A DNA stretch of 34,032 nucleotides from Chara braunii (taxonomy: Eukaryota > Streptophyta > Charophyceae > Charales > Characeae): positions 687,386-721,417 of the forward strand of contig BFEA01000560.1 in NCBI GenBank assembly GCA_003427395.1, given 5' to 3'. The position numbers were made by a program, and so were the translations under genes. Below the pieces are notes generated by a model, which saw only the letters and a list, made by a program, of their open reading frames with translations, searched no databases and was not told the DNA's origin. Positions 11,647 through 21,665 of the stretch are shown here, one piece after another (positions within the stretch are counted from its first letter, which is position 1; each line of letters starts with the position of its first letter).

Positions 11647-13198
11647 CTACTTGCTGATGAGAGTTGACTTTGCTACCCTAACCCTAACCTAAGTGGTTGA
11701 GGGAAACACTTAGGGTTCGGGTTGGATGGTTGAGGGAAGTGGGGCAGCGTGGCTAAGGGAAGCTGCCCCCACCTGGTTAGATCATGTGGGGTCAACATAG
11801 ACCTTAACCAGGTTGTTTGAGAGTGAGATTAGGGTGGCGAGACATTTCGAGGAGACTTCATGCGGCGATTTGAGAGAGGCGACAGTGAGAGGCACTCGCA
11901 CCTGGAATCTGATTCAAGGGAGACACTTGGCAACTTAAGGGCTGCCCTCAAGTAAGGCGAGATTGAGGGTCAGCGGCCATTCTGCATCAACGGACTTCAA
12001 GTTGCTACTTTGTTCTTCAGCATCGACGGGGGATCCGGCGTTGCACTTGGGTGTTGGAGTCAGACCCTCCTAGGAGACAGGACACTAGTGCAGGGGTAGC
12101 GTTAGATGGGTCAGGAGGACCATATGAGAAGGGGGGTGAGTTCTCTACATCTCGAAGCTCAAGGCCACTCAGGTAAGTGTCATGCACCTACGGGATGCAG
12201 ATGTATGAGTGTATGGTATTGATTGTCTTGCTGGGGTACTCTGGGTTTCTTTTCCTACTCCTCTGTGGTCTTGATTGTGTGACTGAATGCATGTGATCTA
12301 CTTACTCACCTGATGGATGGAAAATGAAGTATCTTGTTATACATGCCGAGTCTTTCTATAGTGCTTTATCTTTTCATCACTGAACGGTTGTAGTCTGTAG
12401 GTTCTGCCAGAAGTTGAAATTTCGTTTTCCAGTGCAGTAGAGACTGAACTAAGTTCAGGTGGGACTCCTCTTGCTTGGGACCTGGTTGAGACCTACGTGG
12501 GACCCTTGGGACCAAGCGGGACCCTTGGGACCCAGCAGGACCCTTGGGACCCAGCGGGACCGGGCCCAAACAAGGAGAGCCTCTGGACCCAAATTGGTTA
12601 GGCATTGACCTCTTGTCTTCTTGGCTGGGATACGAGTTCATTCTTCTTGGATTAGGACACCCACTGCCGAGGGGATCTTGGCTTTGACGTTTTGCATGTC
12701 TTCTGATTGCACTGTCCGTGGCTTGACTCGCACCCTGTACACCACTCAATTCTCCATTGTTGCATTTAGTTACTCGTTGTCTGATGTGTTGTACGGACAC
12801 GGAGTTGGTCAGACTGGACTCGAGGGGACCTCGTATGCAGTCTGATCAGACTGGGTCGCTGAATCAGACCTCTCTTTGAAGTTTGATTGATTCTTTTGTT
12901 GTTCTCTACTTCCAAATGAAATGTCGCTCCGGCTAGGAGTTCTACCTTCTCTTCTCTGAGCTTATCTGTTTTTCTGAGTTCATTTCCGATGCCCGTGGAG
13001 ATTCGCAATATGAAAGAAGAAAGAGAGAGGAGGGAGGGAGAACAGGGAGAGAGGGAAAGTGATTGTCTGAAGTGGGCAAGGACTGGGAAAAGGAGTGTTC
13101 GTCCAAGCGCGAGGGGGAGTGAACCTCTTGAGAGTCTGATTGATTCTTTTGCTGATTGGCGACTCTCTGACCCGCCTATCCCTACTGGCAGTCCAAAA
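11647..13198 (+). other. Gypsy-A leader (PBS to gag)
   Basis: A non-coding leader of about 1.5 kb. It includes CCCTAACCCTAACC at 11676-11689 and a 19-bp tandem repeat at 12499-12560. The gag frame is open from 12989, but the first 70 codons are low-complexity (Glu/Arg-rich, then mixed), so a start at 13199 looks more likely. Confidence 0.7.
12499..12564 (+). repeat. 19-bp tandem repeat in Gypsy-A leader
   Basis: Units of the form GGGACCCTTGGGACCCAGC start at 12499, 12518 and 12537, with a partial fourth at 12556. They differ by one or two bases. They lie in non-coding leader RNA. Confidence 0.9.
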
Positions 13199-14782
13199 AT
13201 GGCCCAGCTAACTTCATCACAATGGCGGGCCTTGTTAGATGCAGGCAACGATGCTAAGAAACCCCATTTGCAAGCACTCTTGGATGGTGCAATAAAACGG
13301 GAACAGGAGACAGAGAAGGAGAGGAAGGAGACCCTGCTGAGAAGGCAAGTGACTCTCCTAGAGACTGTCCCCTCATTGATTGAAGTGCGGTGTGGGGAAC
13401 AGTTGCATTCCATACTTACAGCCTTTGTCCAGGTCCGGAATCTTGAGGACCATACCACTCAGATCGCTGAAGTCTTTGCAAAGCTGCAGACTCTTCATTA
13501 TGATCTGGCTGATATGACCCTCAAGTACCATGAACTGACAAAGGAGGTGGCTGATCTGCGACAAGCCCAAGTGGCCAACCCTCTTCCTCTACCTCCTGGA
13601 TCTGAAGCTGCAATCGAAATTACCCCTACCCCTCTTACTGTATCTTCTTCTACCTCTTCTTCGAGTGTGATGGCAACTTCGTCAGGACCTGCAGCAGGTG
13701 CAAATTCCGTTGTTGTTGTAACAAGCAATGAGGCTGGAACTTCTGCAACTGCTGCAGCCCCAAGATCGGAACCAGCTGCTGCTGGTCCCAGCTACGCTGG
13801 TCCCTATGTGGACCGAAAGGCGGTTCAAATACCGTCCAAGTATGACGGCAAGGAAGACATCGAGTCCTGGATCGGCTCCATGAGGGCCTACTTTGAGATT
13901 CTGGGGACTCAAACTGAGACCCAGGGGGTGATCATGGGAATGAATGTCGAGTCGGTCGTATGGGGCTTCCTAGAAGTCCAAACAACACGGGTTGGGTTTC
14001 CAAAGGCTGCACTGGCCAAATGGCTAAGGACCACCCCGGTTGCCTCCTTCGAAGATCTCCTCATCTCAGAATATCAAGATCCACATGTTGCTCGTAAAGT
14101 GAGGATTGAACTAGATAAAGTAAAGCACAACAAGTGGAATGGCTCCATGAAAAGCCTGCAAAACTATCTAAGCAAGCTGTTTGTCACTCCTGGTTTGGAA
14201 TTATCCACTCAGTCTTGCTTGGATGTGGTTAAGGGCGCGGTCCCAACTCACTTCACTAGTCGCCTGGGCACGGGCTACATTGCATACATTGACTGGCTCG
14301 CCTTAATGAAGGACGTAGTCGGTCTGGAGGCTATGAACCTCGTTAGCACGGCATGCAGCAAAAAGCCCATGGGCGGCAGACGGTTCAAGGGCAGCAACTG
14401 TTTGGCTGTGCATGACCTGCTGGAGGCCGAAGAAGAAGCCGATGCGGACGACCCCACTCTTTGTGACGACCAAGAACAGGACTCCCATACAACTTGTTCT
14501 TCAACCCATGAGTCCGACGCAAATAAAGAAGAAGAAAATTTTTCTGCCTTTAAAAAGACTGCCAACGCTAAGGGACCGAATCGGAGTGCCGAAAAAAGTT
14601 ACGTCCAACTCCCCAAAGGAGTTAAGATCCCGCCTAAACCGGAGGATGCGTCTACCAAACCTTGGGTTGACCTCCGGATCACTGAGAATGACTGGTGGGG
14701 CAGACTCAAGAAAGGGGTTTGCCTGCATTGCCAAAAACCAAATCATAAGGTTCAAGACTGCTATAGGCTGCATGGAAACTAG
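13199..14782 (+). CDS. gag: Gypsy-A Gag polyprotein
   Basis: Structural protein that packages element RNA. The frame is open from 12989, but ATG 13199 (MAQLTSSQWRALL) is preferred because recognisable Gag-like sequence begins there. In order it has a helical N-terminal part, a Ser/Thr/Ala/Pro-rich linker (about residues 125-195), and a capsid-like block starting YDGKEDIESWIGSMRAYFE that resembles the retrotransposon gag domain. An acidic region follows, and a zinc knuckle CLHCQKPNHKVQDC (C-x2-C-x4-H-x4-C) lies near the end. It stops at TAG 14780-14782. The protease frame lies at -1 and is open across this stop, so Gag-Pol may once have been joined by frameshifting, or a base has been lost. 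Confidence 0.88.
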   Translation: MAQLTSSQWRALLDAGNDAKKPHLQALLDGAIKREQETEKERKETLLRRQVTLLETVPSLIEVRCGEQLHSILTAFVQVRNLEDHTTQIAEVFAKLQTLHYDLADMTLKYHELTKEVADLRQAQVANPLPLPPGSEAAIEITPTPLTVSSSTSSSSVMATSSGPAAGANSVVVVTSNEAGTSATAAAPRSEPAAAGPSYAGPYVDRKAVQIPSKYDGKEDIESWIGSMRAYFEILGTQTETQGVIMGMNVESVVWGFLEVQTTRVGFPKAALAKWLRTTPVASFEDLLISEYQDPHVARKVRIELDKVKHNKWNGSMKSLQNYLSKLFVTPGLELSTQSCLDVVKGAVPTHFTSRLGTGYIAYIDWLALMKDVVGLEAMNLVSTACSKKPMGGRRFKGSNCLAVHDLLEAEEEADADDPTLCDDQEQDSHTTCSSTHESDANKEEENFSAFKKTANAKGPNRSAEKSYVQLPKGVKIPPKPEDASTKPWVDLRITENDWWGRLKKGVCLHCQKPNHKVQDCYRLHGN

Positions 14783-14789
14783 AATCGGG

Positions 14790-15460
14790 TGTAGAGTCAG
14801 ATTCAACAAACTCTACAGCAGGGGAGGCTGGTTCTGTTGAAAATCAGCAGCCCTCCCTTGAAGCCCAATCATCCGCTGAAGACAAGGCTGAGGTAAGTAA
14901 TGCATTGTATGTCGAGCCTTGGGAGGAGTCTGAGATGGTTGACTTCCACTACCACTTGGAGCATTGGGCTGAGATGAAACAACAACATGCCCAAGGGACA
15001 ATGAAGTTGATCTTCTCTAAACTTCTCATAAACCACCGCTATCTCCGTGTGCTGGTTGACTGTGGTGCTACAGCCAATTTCATGTCACCACATGGGATAC
15101 GCAAGGTGGGTTTGGGGATGAAGCAAGTGGCCCTGCAGAACCCTTGCCGGACCCAAGTTGGCAACAAAGAAGTTGTCTCTTCTACTCATGCAGTCAAAGG
15201 TGTGCGCACTACCTTTGACAAAGGTAAGACTGTCACCCATGCACTGAACTTCTTTGTCCTTGACAAGTGCCCCTTCGACGTTGTCCTTGGCTTGGGCTGG
15301 CTGCAGTCCCAATGCGAATGGACCAAGTGGAAGGAGTCACTCTTCATGGTCAAAGATGCTCAGGGGAACGAGCTTCCTGTCCTCTTGGATGAGAAGCGCG
15401 AATCCCCAGTGACTTTTCTAAATGCATTGAAGCTGCAAGAAATGGCGCAAGCACAAAGAG
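14790..15460 (+). pseudogene. pol: Gypsy-A Pol, aspartic protease region
   Basis: This frame is open from just after the gag stop, before any ATG, so it reads as a continuation of Gag-Pol. It carries VLVDCGATANFMS (Asp codon 15058-15060), the retropepsin active site with DCGAT in place of the common DSGAT, and downstream FDVVLGLGWL, typical of the second half of the fold. The protease would cut Gag-Pol. Near 15455 the reading must change frame to reach RT, after which this frame closes at 15522. The break is either a mutation or a sequencing error. Confidence 0.85.
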
Positions 15461-17053
15461 GAAGAACAGTTGTATGTTGCCTTTGTTCGTTTTGCTCATG
15501 TGCCTTCTACTTTTGCGGCTAGTACCACTACTACCTTGAGTAATGATCCTACTTCTAGCACTTCTACTACTAGCACCTCTACCTCTCTACCCTCTGATAG
15601 TCCAAATGATCCAACTTCAGATTTGGTCGTCTCTATACACGACTTGCGGCCGGACTTTGGTGATCCCTTTGCTGATTCCCCACCCCCACCTGTCCCATCA
15701 GACATCCAAGCCCTCCTCGATCGGTTTCCGGAAGTCTTGGCCGAGCCACGTGGAGTCCCCACGCGACCGGTTCGACACACCATCGAGTTGGTCGAGGGTG
15801 TTGTTCCTCCAAAGGGCTGCGTGTACCATATGGGACCCGGCGAGTTGGAGGAACTCCGGCGGCAGATCGATGAGATGATTGACAAAGGGTGGATCAAACC
15901 AAGTGAATCTGAATTTGGTGCTCCTGTGTTGTTTGTGCCAAAGAAAGGAGGCAAACCCCGCATGTGTATTGACTATCGCGGTNNAAACCGCATCACAAGA
16001 AAGAATGCTTACCCATTGCCTCGTATAGATGACTTGCTTGATGCCGCAGGCGGGTGCAAGGTCTTCTCCAAGATCGATCTCAAGTCTGGCTACCACGAGA
16101 TTGAAGTCGATCCTGCGAACCAGCACAAGACCGCGTTCAAAACGCGCGACGGGCTTTATGAGTTCACCGTAATGCCCTTCGGTCTTACGAACGCACCAGC
16201 CACGTTCCAAAGCCTCATGGACAAGGTCCTCCGCAAACAGATTGGCCGGTTTGTGGTAATGTACCTGAACGATATCCTGATTTTCAGCAAGTCCATGGAG
16301 AAACACCTCAAGCATCTTGAGGAGGTGCTTGCTATCCTCAAGAAGACGCAGCTCCATCTCAACGTGGAGAAATCTGAGTTTGGGAAGGATAGCGTTATCT
16401 ATCTTGGTCACCGGTTGTCTGCTGCAGGCCTAGAGCCTGAGGCAACCAAGATTGAGGTCATACGCGATTGGCCTCAGCCTGTGAACACTCGTGAATTGCG
16501 TTCTTTTCTTGGTCTCGTGTCGTACTATCGGAAGTTTGTACCCCGTTTCTCCATCATTACTTGTCCATTGTCGCCACTAACCAGCAAGAATGTGTCTTAT
16601 TCCTGGGATGCCGCGTGTACGGAAGCTTTTCAAGCTCTCAAGGAAGCCTTGGTAAGTTACCCGGTACTCCGCATTGCAGATCCCAAACTGACATTCGTAG
16701 TCACTACAGATGCAAGTCAGTATGGAATCGGTGCAGTGCTGCAACAAGATGACGGCGATGGCCTACGACCACTCGAGTACTACAGCAAACGAATGCCCAG
16801 TGTAAAGGTAGCCCCTTCCACCTACATGCGCGAGCTTTACGCTTTGTGTATGGCGTTGGATCACTGGAAACATTACCTTTTGGGATGCCACTTCAAAGTC
16901 TTCTCAAATCACGAGACCTTGAAGTGGATCAAACAGCAGACTACTATGTCCCCTACCTTGCTTCGCTGGTCCCATGAGATTGACATCTTCGACTTTGAAC
17001 TCAGACACAAAAAGGGTTGTTACAATCAAGTCGCTGACGTCTCGCCACCCTGA
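15460..17053 (+). pseudogene. pol: Gypsy-A Pol, reverse transcriptase and RNase H
   Basis: A Ser/Thr-rich spacer is followed by RT blocks: KGWIKPSESEFGAPVLFVPK, RMCIDYRG, YPLPRIDDLLD, FSKIDLKSGYHEIEV, TVMPFGLTNAPATFQ and YLNDILIFSK. The YxDD box reads YLND (codon 16268-16270 AAC), so the first catalytic Asp is lost. RNase H shows TDASQYGIGAVLQQ and RELYALCMALDHWKHYL, while the later Asp of the usual DHxxL block is Asn (SNHETL, codon 16907-16909). Two N bases at 15983-15984 hide one codon. A frame change near 17040, in the VAD block, gives an early stop at 17053. Confidence 0.94.
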
Positions 17054-18650
17054 GTACATGACTTGCCTTGTGAAATCCTACGACCTCCGGAAGAAACTGA
17101 AGGAGGAGCTCGTAGAGCAGACAGCCAAGGATCCGGAACTCAGCTCCATCCTTGAGCAGTTGCGGGCTGATCCCAGTAGTCAGCCTGATTTCCACGAGTA
17201 TGGAGGACTGATTTTTCGCCGATACGGGAACCATGACCGTTTGTGTGTGCCCAACCACGAGCCTCTCCGCACACACTTTCTGGACTTGGCTCATGGTCGG
17301 AGTGGGCACTTCGGCATGGCGAAAACGTACGCTAACCTGCTGAGACAGTTTGATTGGCCTGGCATGAAAGGGACTGCTGAGAAATTTATAGTTGAATGTC
17401 AAGTCTATCAACGAATTAAATCATGAAGACAAAAGCCCATGGGGCTACTCACACCCCTACCCATTCCTAATGGTCCCGAAGAGTCTGTCTCCATCGATTT
17501 CACTGACATGGGTAAGGTAAGCAAGAACGGGTTTTCACAAGTCATTGTGATTGTTGACCGATTTTCAATGTTTCTTAATCTGATCCCTCTACCGCCTCAC
17601 GCCCCAACAGATCTAGTGATTCGCGAATTCCAGAAGAAATACCTGCTGTAATTTGGAACCCCGAAGACTCTTGTGAGCGATCGGGACCCGCGTTTCATTA
17701 GCACTGAATGGAAAGAGTTCACGTCCCACCTCGGAATCAAACTGTGCATGACATCTGGCCGACACCCCTAAGCCAACGGTTTGGCTGAGGAGATCAACCA
17801 GACTGTATTCCAACTACTCCGTGCGTTGATTATTCCTGATCAGGAAACATGGGATGAGGAGTTGTATTCTGTCAAGGGGTTGTATAACAACTCCGTCCAT
17901 TCTGCCACTGCCACAACACCCAACAGGCTGCACTACGGGTGGCAGATCCGTAATCTGCTCTCCTACTTATTCCCTGAGCAGCCAGCTGGCTTAACACCTG
18001 GCTGGCCCGGCTTCAGGGCTAAGTATGATCGCTTGCTCAAAGTTGCTGTTGCAGCTATGACCAAGCGACAGCATGCCATGATTCACCATGCGAACAAGAA
18101 GCACAAACCATCGGAGATTCAGGTAGGAAGTTATGTCTGGGTAAAGATGTCTGAATTCTCAGAGAAGGAGGGAGTCTCACACAAACTCCTCCCACTCTAC
18201 TACGGGCCTTGGGAAGTTTTGGATGTAATTGGGGAAGATCACTTTGGCCCTTTGTACGTTGTAGACGTGCCAGCTCACCTGCGCACATATCCCGTGTTTC
18301 ATGCATCTAAACTGAATCTCCATCGTGATGCCGAGACATTCGATTACCGCGAAGATATGATCCCTCGCGCAATCAAGGGCGGGCATGAGATAGATAGAAT
18401 CAAACAGCATGTAGGCAAGGGGAGAAACAAACAGTACCAGGTTCATTTCATGTATCACCCGCTAGATAATCTGTATTGGATCTCCAAACAGGAACAGCTA
18501 CGCAGCGCACCTCGCATTGTTAAAGCCTACGAGCGACAAATCGCTGCTAACGCCGCACCGAAGATCTCAGCAAGGCTCACTGCGACAGAGTATTCCAGGA
18601 ACCGCTTTGCCTTGCTTGCCTACGATGCATTTGTCGAGGACTCAGAATGA
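17040..18650 (+). pseudogene. pol: Gypsy-A Pol, integrase with chromodomain-like tail
   Basis: One frame carries the whole integrase but is cut by TGA 17424-17426, TAA 17649-17651 and TAA 17769-17771. The N-terminal HHCC finger (HGRSGHFGMAKT...) has Tyr for its last Cys (17406-17408). The catalytic core shows SIDFTDMG, SDRDPRF and ANGLAEEINQ, keeping the three acidic positions. The C-terminal part has the GPY-like block GPWEVLDVIGEDHFGPLY and VPAHLRTYPVFHASKL, then a chromodomain-like stretch (QYQVHFMYHPLDNLYWI) that in chromoviruses steers insertion to particular chromatin. It ends at TGA 18648-18650, about 40 bases before the 3' LTR. Confidence 0.93.
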
Positions 18651-18679
18651 GTTACTCGCTCGAAGGGACCTCGCTCTTG

Positions 18680-18691
18680 AGGGGGGGGTAG
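18680..18691 (+). promoter_or_regulatory. Gypsy-A polypurine tract
   Basis: GAGGGGGGGGTAG lies directly before the 3' LTR. A purine-only run in this place primes plus-strand DNA synthesis in LTR retrotransposons. Confidence 0.88.
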
Positions 18692-19967
18692 TGTGATAAC
18701 CCGTCCAAACACGGACTGAAACATACAGCTGATTTCCGAGTTTTGCTCATAGACTGAATGCCCTACTGAGTTCCCCGCCTGCCGAGTCTGTGTGCGTGTG
18801 TGCTTGCTGGACTGCATGTCTGTCTGAGTGCTGGTCTGCTTGCGTGTGTGACCGTGCCTGTCTGAGTGCTGGTTGGTATGAGTGTGTGTGTGTGTGTAGC
18901 CCGCCAGGGCACTTGTTCGTTCGTTGGGCCCTCAGGGCCGGTACTTACCTGTGGCCGTGGCTTTGAAGGGTTGCAGCAGGGAAAAAGCACTCAAGTAGCG
19001 GGTAGGCCGGTACCGCACCCGGTAGGGGGGTAAATATGCAGGTACCGGAGGCCGAGCAGAAAAAGACAAAAGTGGCATTTTTAGAGGCCAGTAGTGTAGG
19101 CTAGGTCTAGTGGGTACCAGTCTGAGTCTAGGGCCTGTAGGGGCAATAACGAGTCTGCAATGATGTTCCCTCCAAAAGAGGAGGAGGTACCGGTTGCTTG
19201 GGAAGGCCAGCGGCCTGGAAGTCACCGCCCAAGAGGCAAAGCAGGCCGCTATATCTTCTGGCCGGGCGGAAGACCTGGCCTCTTTTTCGGTGTGCAAGTT
19301 TGGCNACAAACTGGTGGAGCGCTGGAGGGAGCAGCGCTGGGCTGGAGCTGCGCTGCTGGGGAGGAAGAAGGACTAGAGGGAGGAAGACGGAGGAAGGAAG
19401 GAGGAAGGGGGAGGAGCGCCAGGGGTACTTACCTGGCTATGGTGGCAGCCATCTTCATCACCTTGGTGGGCGCTGAAGCAAGGAGCCCCCAGCCGGGGGG
19501 AGCTACACCAAGAAGCTTCAAGGCAGGGCAGGGCATGGCGGTCTGAGCTGGAGCAGCCATAGCTGGTCTGGGTTGTCCTTTGTACATCGGAGCAAGGCCT
19601 AGTAGTCCGCCATAGCCTCGGCCTATGTGTGTGAAGAGTGGGAGAGGCGGCCATGGCTATGGTGGACCATGAGTGGTACCTGCAGTAGAAAAGGGACTCG
19701 GACATGATTCTGGACCAGTCATTCAACATTGTACTATTATTTCTTGTATGAATAAGAGAAGGGGGAGATAAGGAGGAGGAGATTGTTGGGCGAAGAAGAA
19801 GAGCCTTGTCATCATCTTTGCTGGTGTACATCTTCTTCTTATTCTTTCTCATTTCTTCTTCTTCTTCTACTCCTCTCTCTCCTCTCAAGTTCATTCATTT
19901 CTTTTCGCAATTGGATGGCGTTGTACTTCTCAGTGGATGTGTATCTCGCAATTGGCGGGTCATAACA
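18692..19967 (+). repeat. Gypsy-A 3' LTR
   Basis: It matches the 5' LTR over most of its length, from TGTGATAACCCGTCC to GTCATAACA. It lacks the 92-bp duplication seen in the left copy. At about 19366-19485 it has a GA-rich block absent from the 5' LTR. One N is at 19305. The following AAAG is the target duplication. Confidence 0.94.
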
Positions 19968-19971
19968 AAAG

Positions 19972-20528
19972 TAACAACCAGATCAGACTTCCAAGGAAGT
20001 TTGTCCACTTCAAACTGATACAGCCATGGATTGAGGGCGTAGGCTTAGATGGACGGCACTAAAAGTCCAGAACAAGAGGAAAAGGCGGACTCAAAGGGTA
20101 GCTGCAGCACGGGCTCTTAGGTCGAGGGTTTAGGGTTTTAAGGCTTTAGAAAGGTATTAAAAAGGGGGGTTAGACAAAATGGGAAAAGAGATATCATGTC
20201 TCAAGGGCAGGGCAGACAAGTGGAGAGGATACAGGCCGACAGGGACAAAGGATGAACTCCTTCTAGGTGGCATAGCACTATCAGGCAGATCTGGCCGCCA
20301 GATCTGAGAGGAAGGAGAGGGACACGGCAAGCTGACAGTCAATCCTCCACCTATTTGGAGCAATCAATGCTGTTCAGGGGTCCTTGACTGGAATAGGAAG
20401 CGTGGTTAAGTTTGAATGTAATCTGTACTCTGACTTTCCGGCAGAATAGGAACCGGACTGACGCTCCCCAGAATACAAGGAGCCAGGACCGTAAGGCCCT
20501 GTTTAAAAAAAAAAAAAAAAAAAAAAAA
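19972..20528 (+). mobile_element. LINE-A 3' UTR, right part, with poly(A) tail
   Basis: This is the continuation of the LINE-A 3' UTR after Gypsy-A. It ends with 24 A residues at 20505-20528. Two stretches tie it to the LINE family. GGCAAGCTGACAGTCAATCC (20326-20345) recurs in LINE-B on the minus strand (within 23202-23226 and 23556-23580). The last 85 bases before the tail match the LINE-B tails, including CCCCAGAAT, AAGGAGCCAG and CCGTAAGG. Confidence 0.88.
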
Positions 20529-20670
20529 CGTGCCTGGCCTGGAAATGGCCGTGGGCCTCCAGGTTGCGCAGCCAAAAAATGACATGCGGCCTGAGGGCCC
20601 CTAACAACCGTCGGGCCCTAAGTAAAAGGGCCCGTGTACAGGCCTCAGCATGCTACAGCGACCCTCACTT
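20529..20670. other. Sequence between LINE-A tail and Gypsy-B
   Basis: Rich in GGCC and GGGCCC words, with several short inverted repeats. No gene is visible. It is probably the 3' end or LTR side of Gypsy-B. Confidence 0.4.
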
Positions 20671-21086
20671 AGAGCCTGTCAAATTTTCACTGGTGGCTTC
20701 TTTTGAGGGCCGCTGAGGCTTGTAACCTCGCATTCTCACTCCCTCAGGTTCAAAAGTCCTCTGAGAAGCCTTATGCTTTCCACAGAGAGCCTCTCATGCT
20801 GCAGAACCACTGGGGGTGCAGACTCAACCAATTCTTCTCCTGTAAACCACGTCTTCACTTTGATGCAAACGGTATCTGAACACTACTTGATACTCTATTT
20901 GAGGTTTTGGTGGTCTCCATCTGCCTGGTGGCTTTGGCACAGGTAACAGCCTGTGTTCCAGAGTTCGGTCAGTGCCATCATTCGAGGCAGCATGGAACGC
21001 TGAGAGACTGAGAAAGAAACTGATCGCTTTTAGAAAAAGGGAAGAGTTTGGATGTGTGGAAAGTTGGGTAAGCGCGAAGGTGAGAA

Positions 21087-21218
21087 GGGACATCAATCAC
21101 ATAGGATGGACTGTAAGGATGATCTCCACTGGAATCTAGGAAAAGGTGAGGAGGGACATCAATCACATAGGATGGACCGCAAGGAGCATCTCCTACGATA
21201 TCTAGGACAGTCCATGGT
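21087..21218 (-). repeat. 66-bp tandem duplication in Gypsy-B
   Basis: GGGACATCAATCACATAGGA occurs at 21087 and again 66 bases on. The period is 22 codons and repeats the SYVIDVP block in frame. Confidence 0.85.
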
Positions 21219-21300
21219 CCGGTGTGCTGAGGCATTAATTTCCGTGATATGTCCTCTTCTGGTGTGCACTCAGATGACTTGATCGCTGCCAAATCGCTCA

Positions 21301-21374
21301 CCTGGAAAGTAGGCGTCCGTCTATGTTGATTTTCGGACCTGGAAAGTAGGTGTCCATCTATGTTGATCTTGGGA
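21301..21374 (-). repeat. 37-bp tandem duplication in Gypsy-B
   Basis: CCTGGAAAGTAGG...CTATGTTGAT begins at 21301 and again at 21338. The period is not a multiple of three, so it shifts the integrase frame. Confidence 0.88.
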
Positions 21375-21463
21375 CTGTATCATAAGTTGATTCATAACCC
21401 TTCTGGCATTTCTGGAGCTGTTCTACTGTTTACTGCTACATCTTTTTGGTTATCTGAAGGGCG

Positions 21464-21610
21464 ACGGCTCCACGATATCATCATTGAACTGAATGGCCCC
21501 AGGTATTTCCAGAATGATTTTATTCTGGTTATCTGATTGTATCTAGGTTCGAGCTTGGGTCTGTATTTCAACAGTTCGTGGGTTTACCAACTGAGCTAGG
21601 CCGGTTGGTA
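21464..21610 (-). mobile_element. tRNA-derived SINE-like insertion (-)
   Basis: On the minus strand, CCTAGCTCAGTTGGTAAACC (21581-21600) is a near-perfect tRNA D-arm and A box. Further on, AAGCTCGAACCTAG (21543-21556) is a T-arm and B box, with a short CTGT/ACAG stem between them. The unit is flanked by direct repeats TTTACTGCTACATCT...CTGAAGGGCG at 21429-21463 and 21611-21639. Both flanking copies read as Gypsy-B integrase, so the insertion split that gene. The length is about 147 bp, with no clear A tail. A tRNA pseudogene inserted by retroposition is the main alternative. Confidence 0.75.
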
Positions 21611-21665
21611 TTTACTGCTACATCTGGTACTGAAGGGCGTATTTGATGCCTCTGAAATGGTTTTA
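21611..21665 (-). pseudogene. Gypsy-B integrase fragment beyond the SINE-like unit
   Basis: Minus-strand translation gives FRGIKYALQYQM, matching FRAKYDRLLKVAV of Gypsy-A just upstream of the segment at 21430. This shows that the integrase continued here before the SINE-like insertion. Confidence 0.6.

Larger units (their letters stand above)
10304..19967 (+). mobile_element. Gypsy-A, Ty3/gypsy (chromovirus-like) LTR retrotransposon
   Basis: The element has two LTRs with TGT...ACA ends, an initiator-Met primer site, a gag with a CCHC knuckle, and pol in the order protease, RT, RNase H, integrase. That order and a chromodomain-like C-terminal tail place it in Ty3/gypsy. The target duplication AAAG sits at 10300-10303 and 19968-19971. 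It lies inside the LINE-A 3' UTR. Frameshifts, three in-frame stops in integrase and altered active-site residues show that it is dead. The LTRs differ by point changes and a replaced internal block, so the insertion is not recent. Confidence 0.95.
20670..21463 (-). pseudogene. pol: Gypsy-B remnant, integrase C terminus and tail (-)
   Basis: Read on the minus strand, the segment shows DQHRRTPTFQVSDLAAI, KLMPQHTGPWTVLDIVGDAP and HLRAYPTFHTSKL, then a chromodomain-like IEYQVVFRYRL and EELVESAPPVVLQHERL. These follow Gypsy-A integrase block by block (KLLPLYYGPWEVLDVIG, HLRTYPVFHASKL, EQLRSAPRIVKAYER) but are clearly diverged, so this is a related family. It carries a 66-bp tandem duplication (from about 21081) that repeats 22 residues, a 37-bp tandem duplication (21301-21374) that breaks the frame, and several stops. 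Confidence 0.87.

Noticed and set aside
11676-11689. Telomere or interstitial telomere array
   Set aside because: Only two imperfect units inside the leader of an LTR element.
12766-13458. Minus-strand frame of 230 codons
   Set aside because: It overlaps the Gypsy-A gag start in antisense and shows no motif. It is a shadow of the coding strand.
21543-21605. Functional tRNA gene
   Set aside because: The D-arm and T-arm are recognisable, but the acceptor stem does not pair, the anticodon arm is weak, and the unit is flanked by target duplications.
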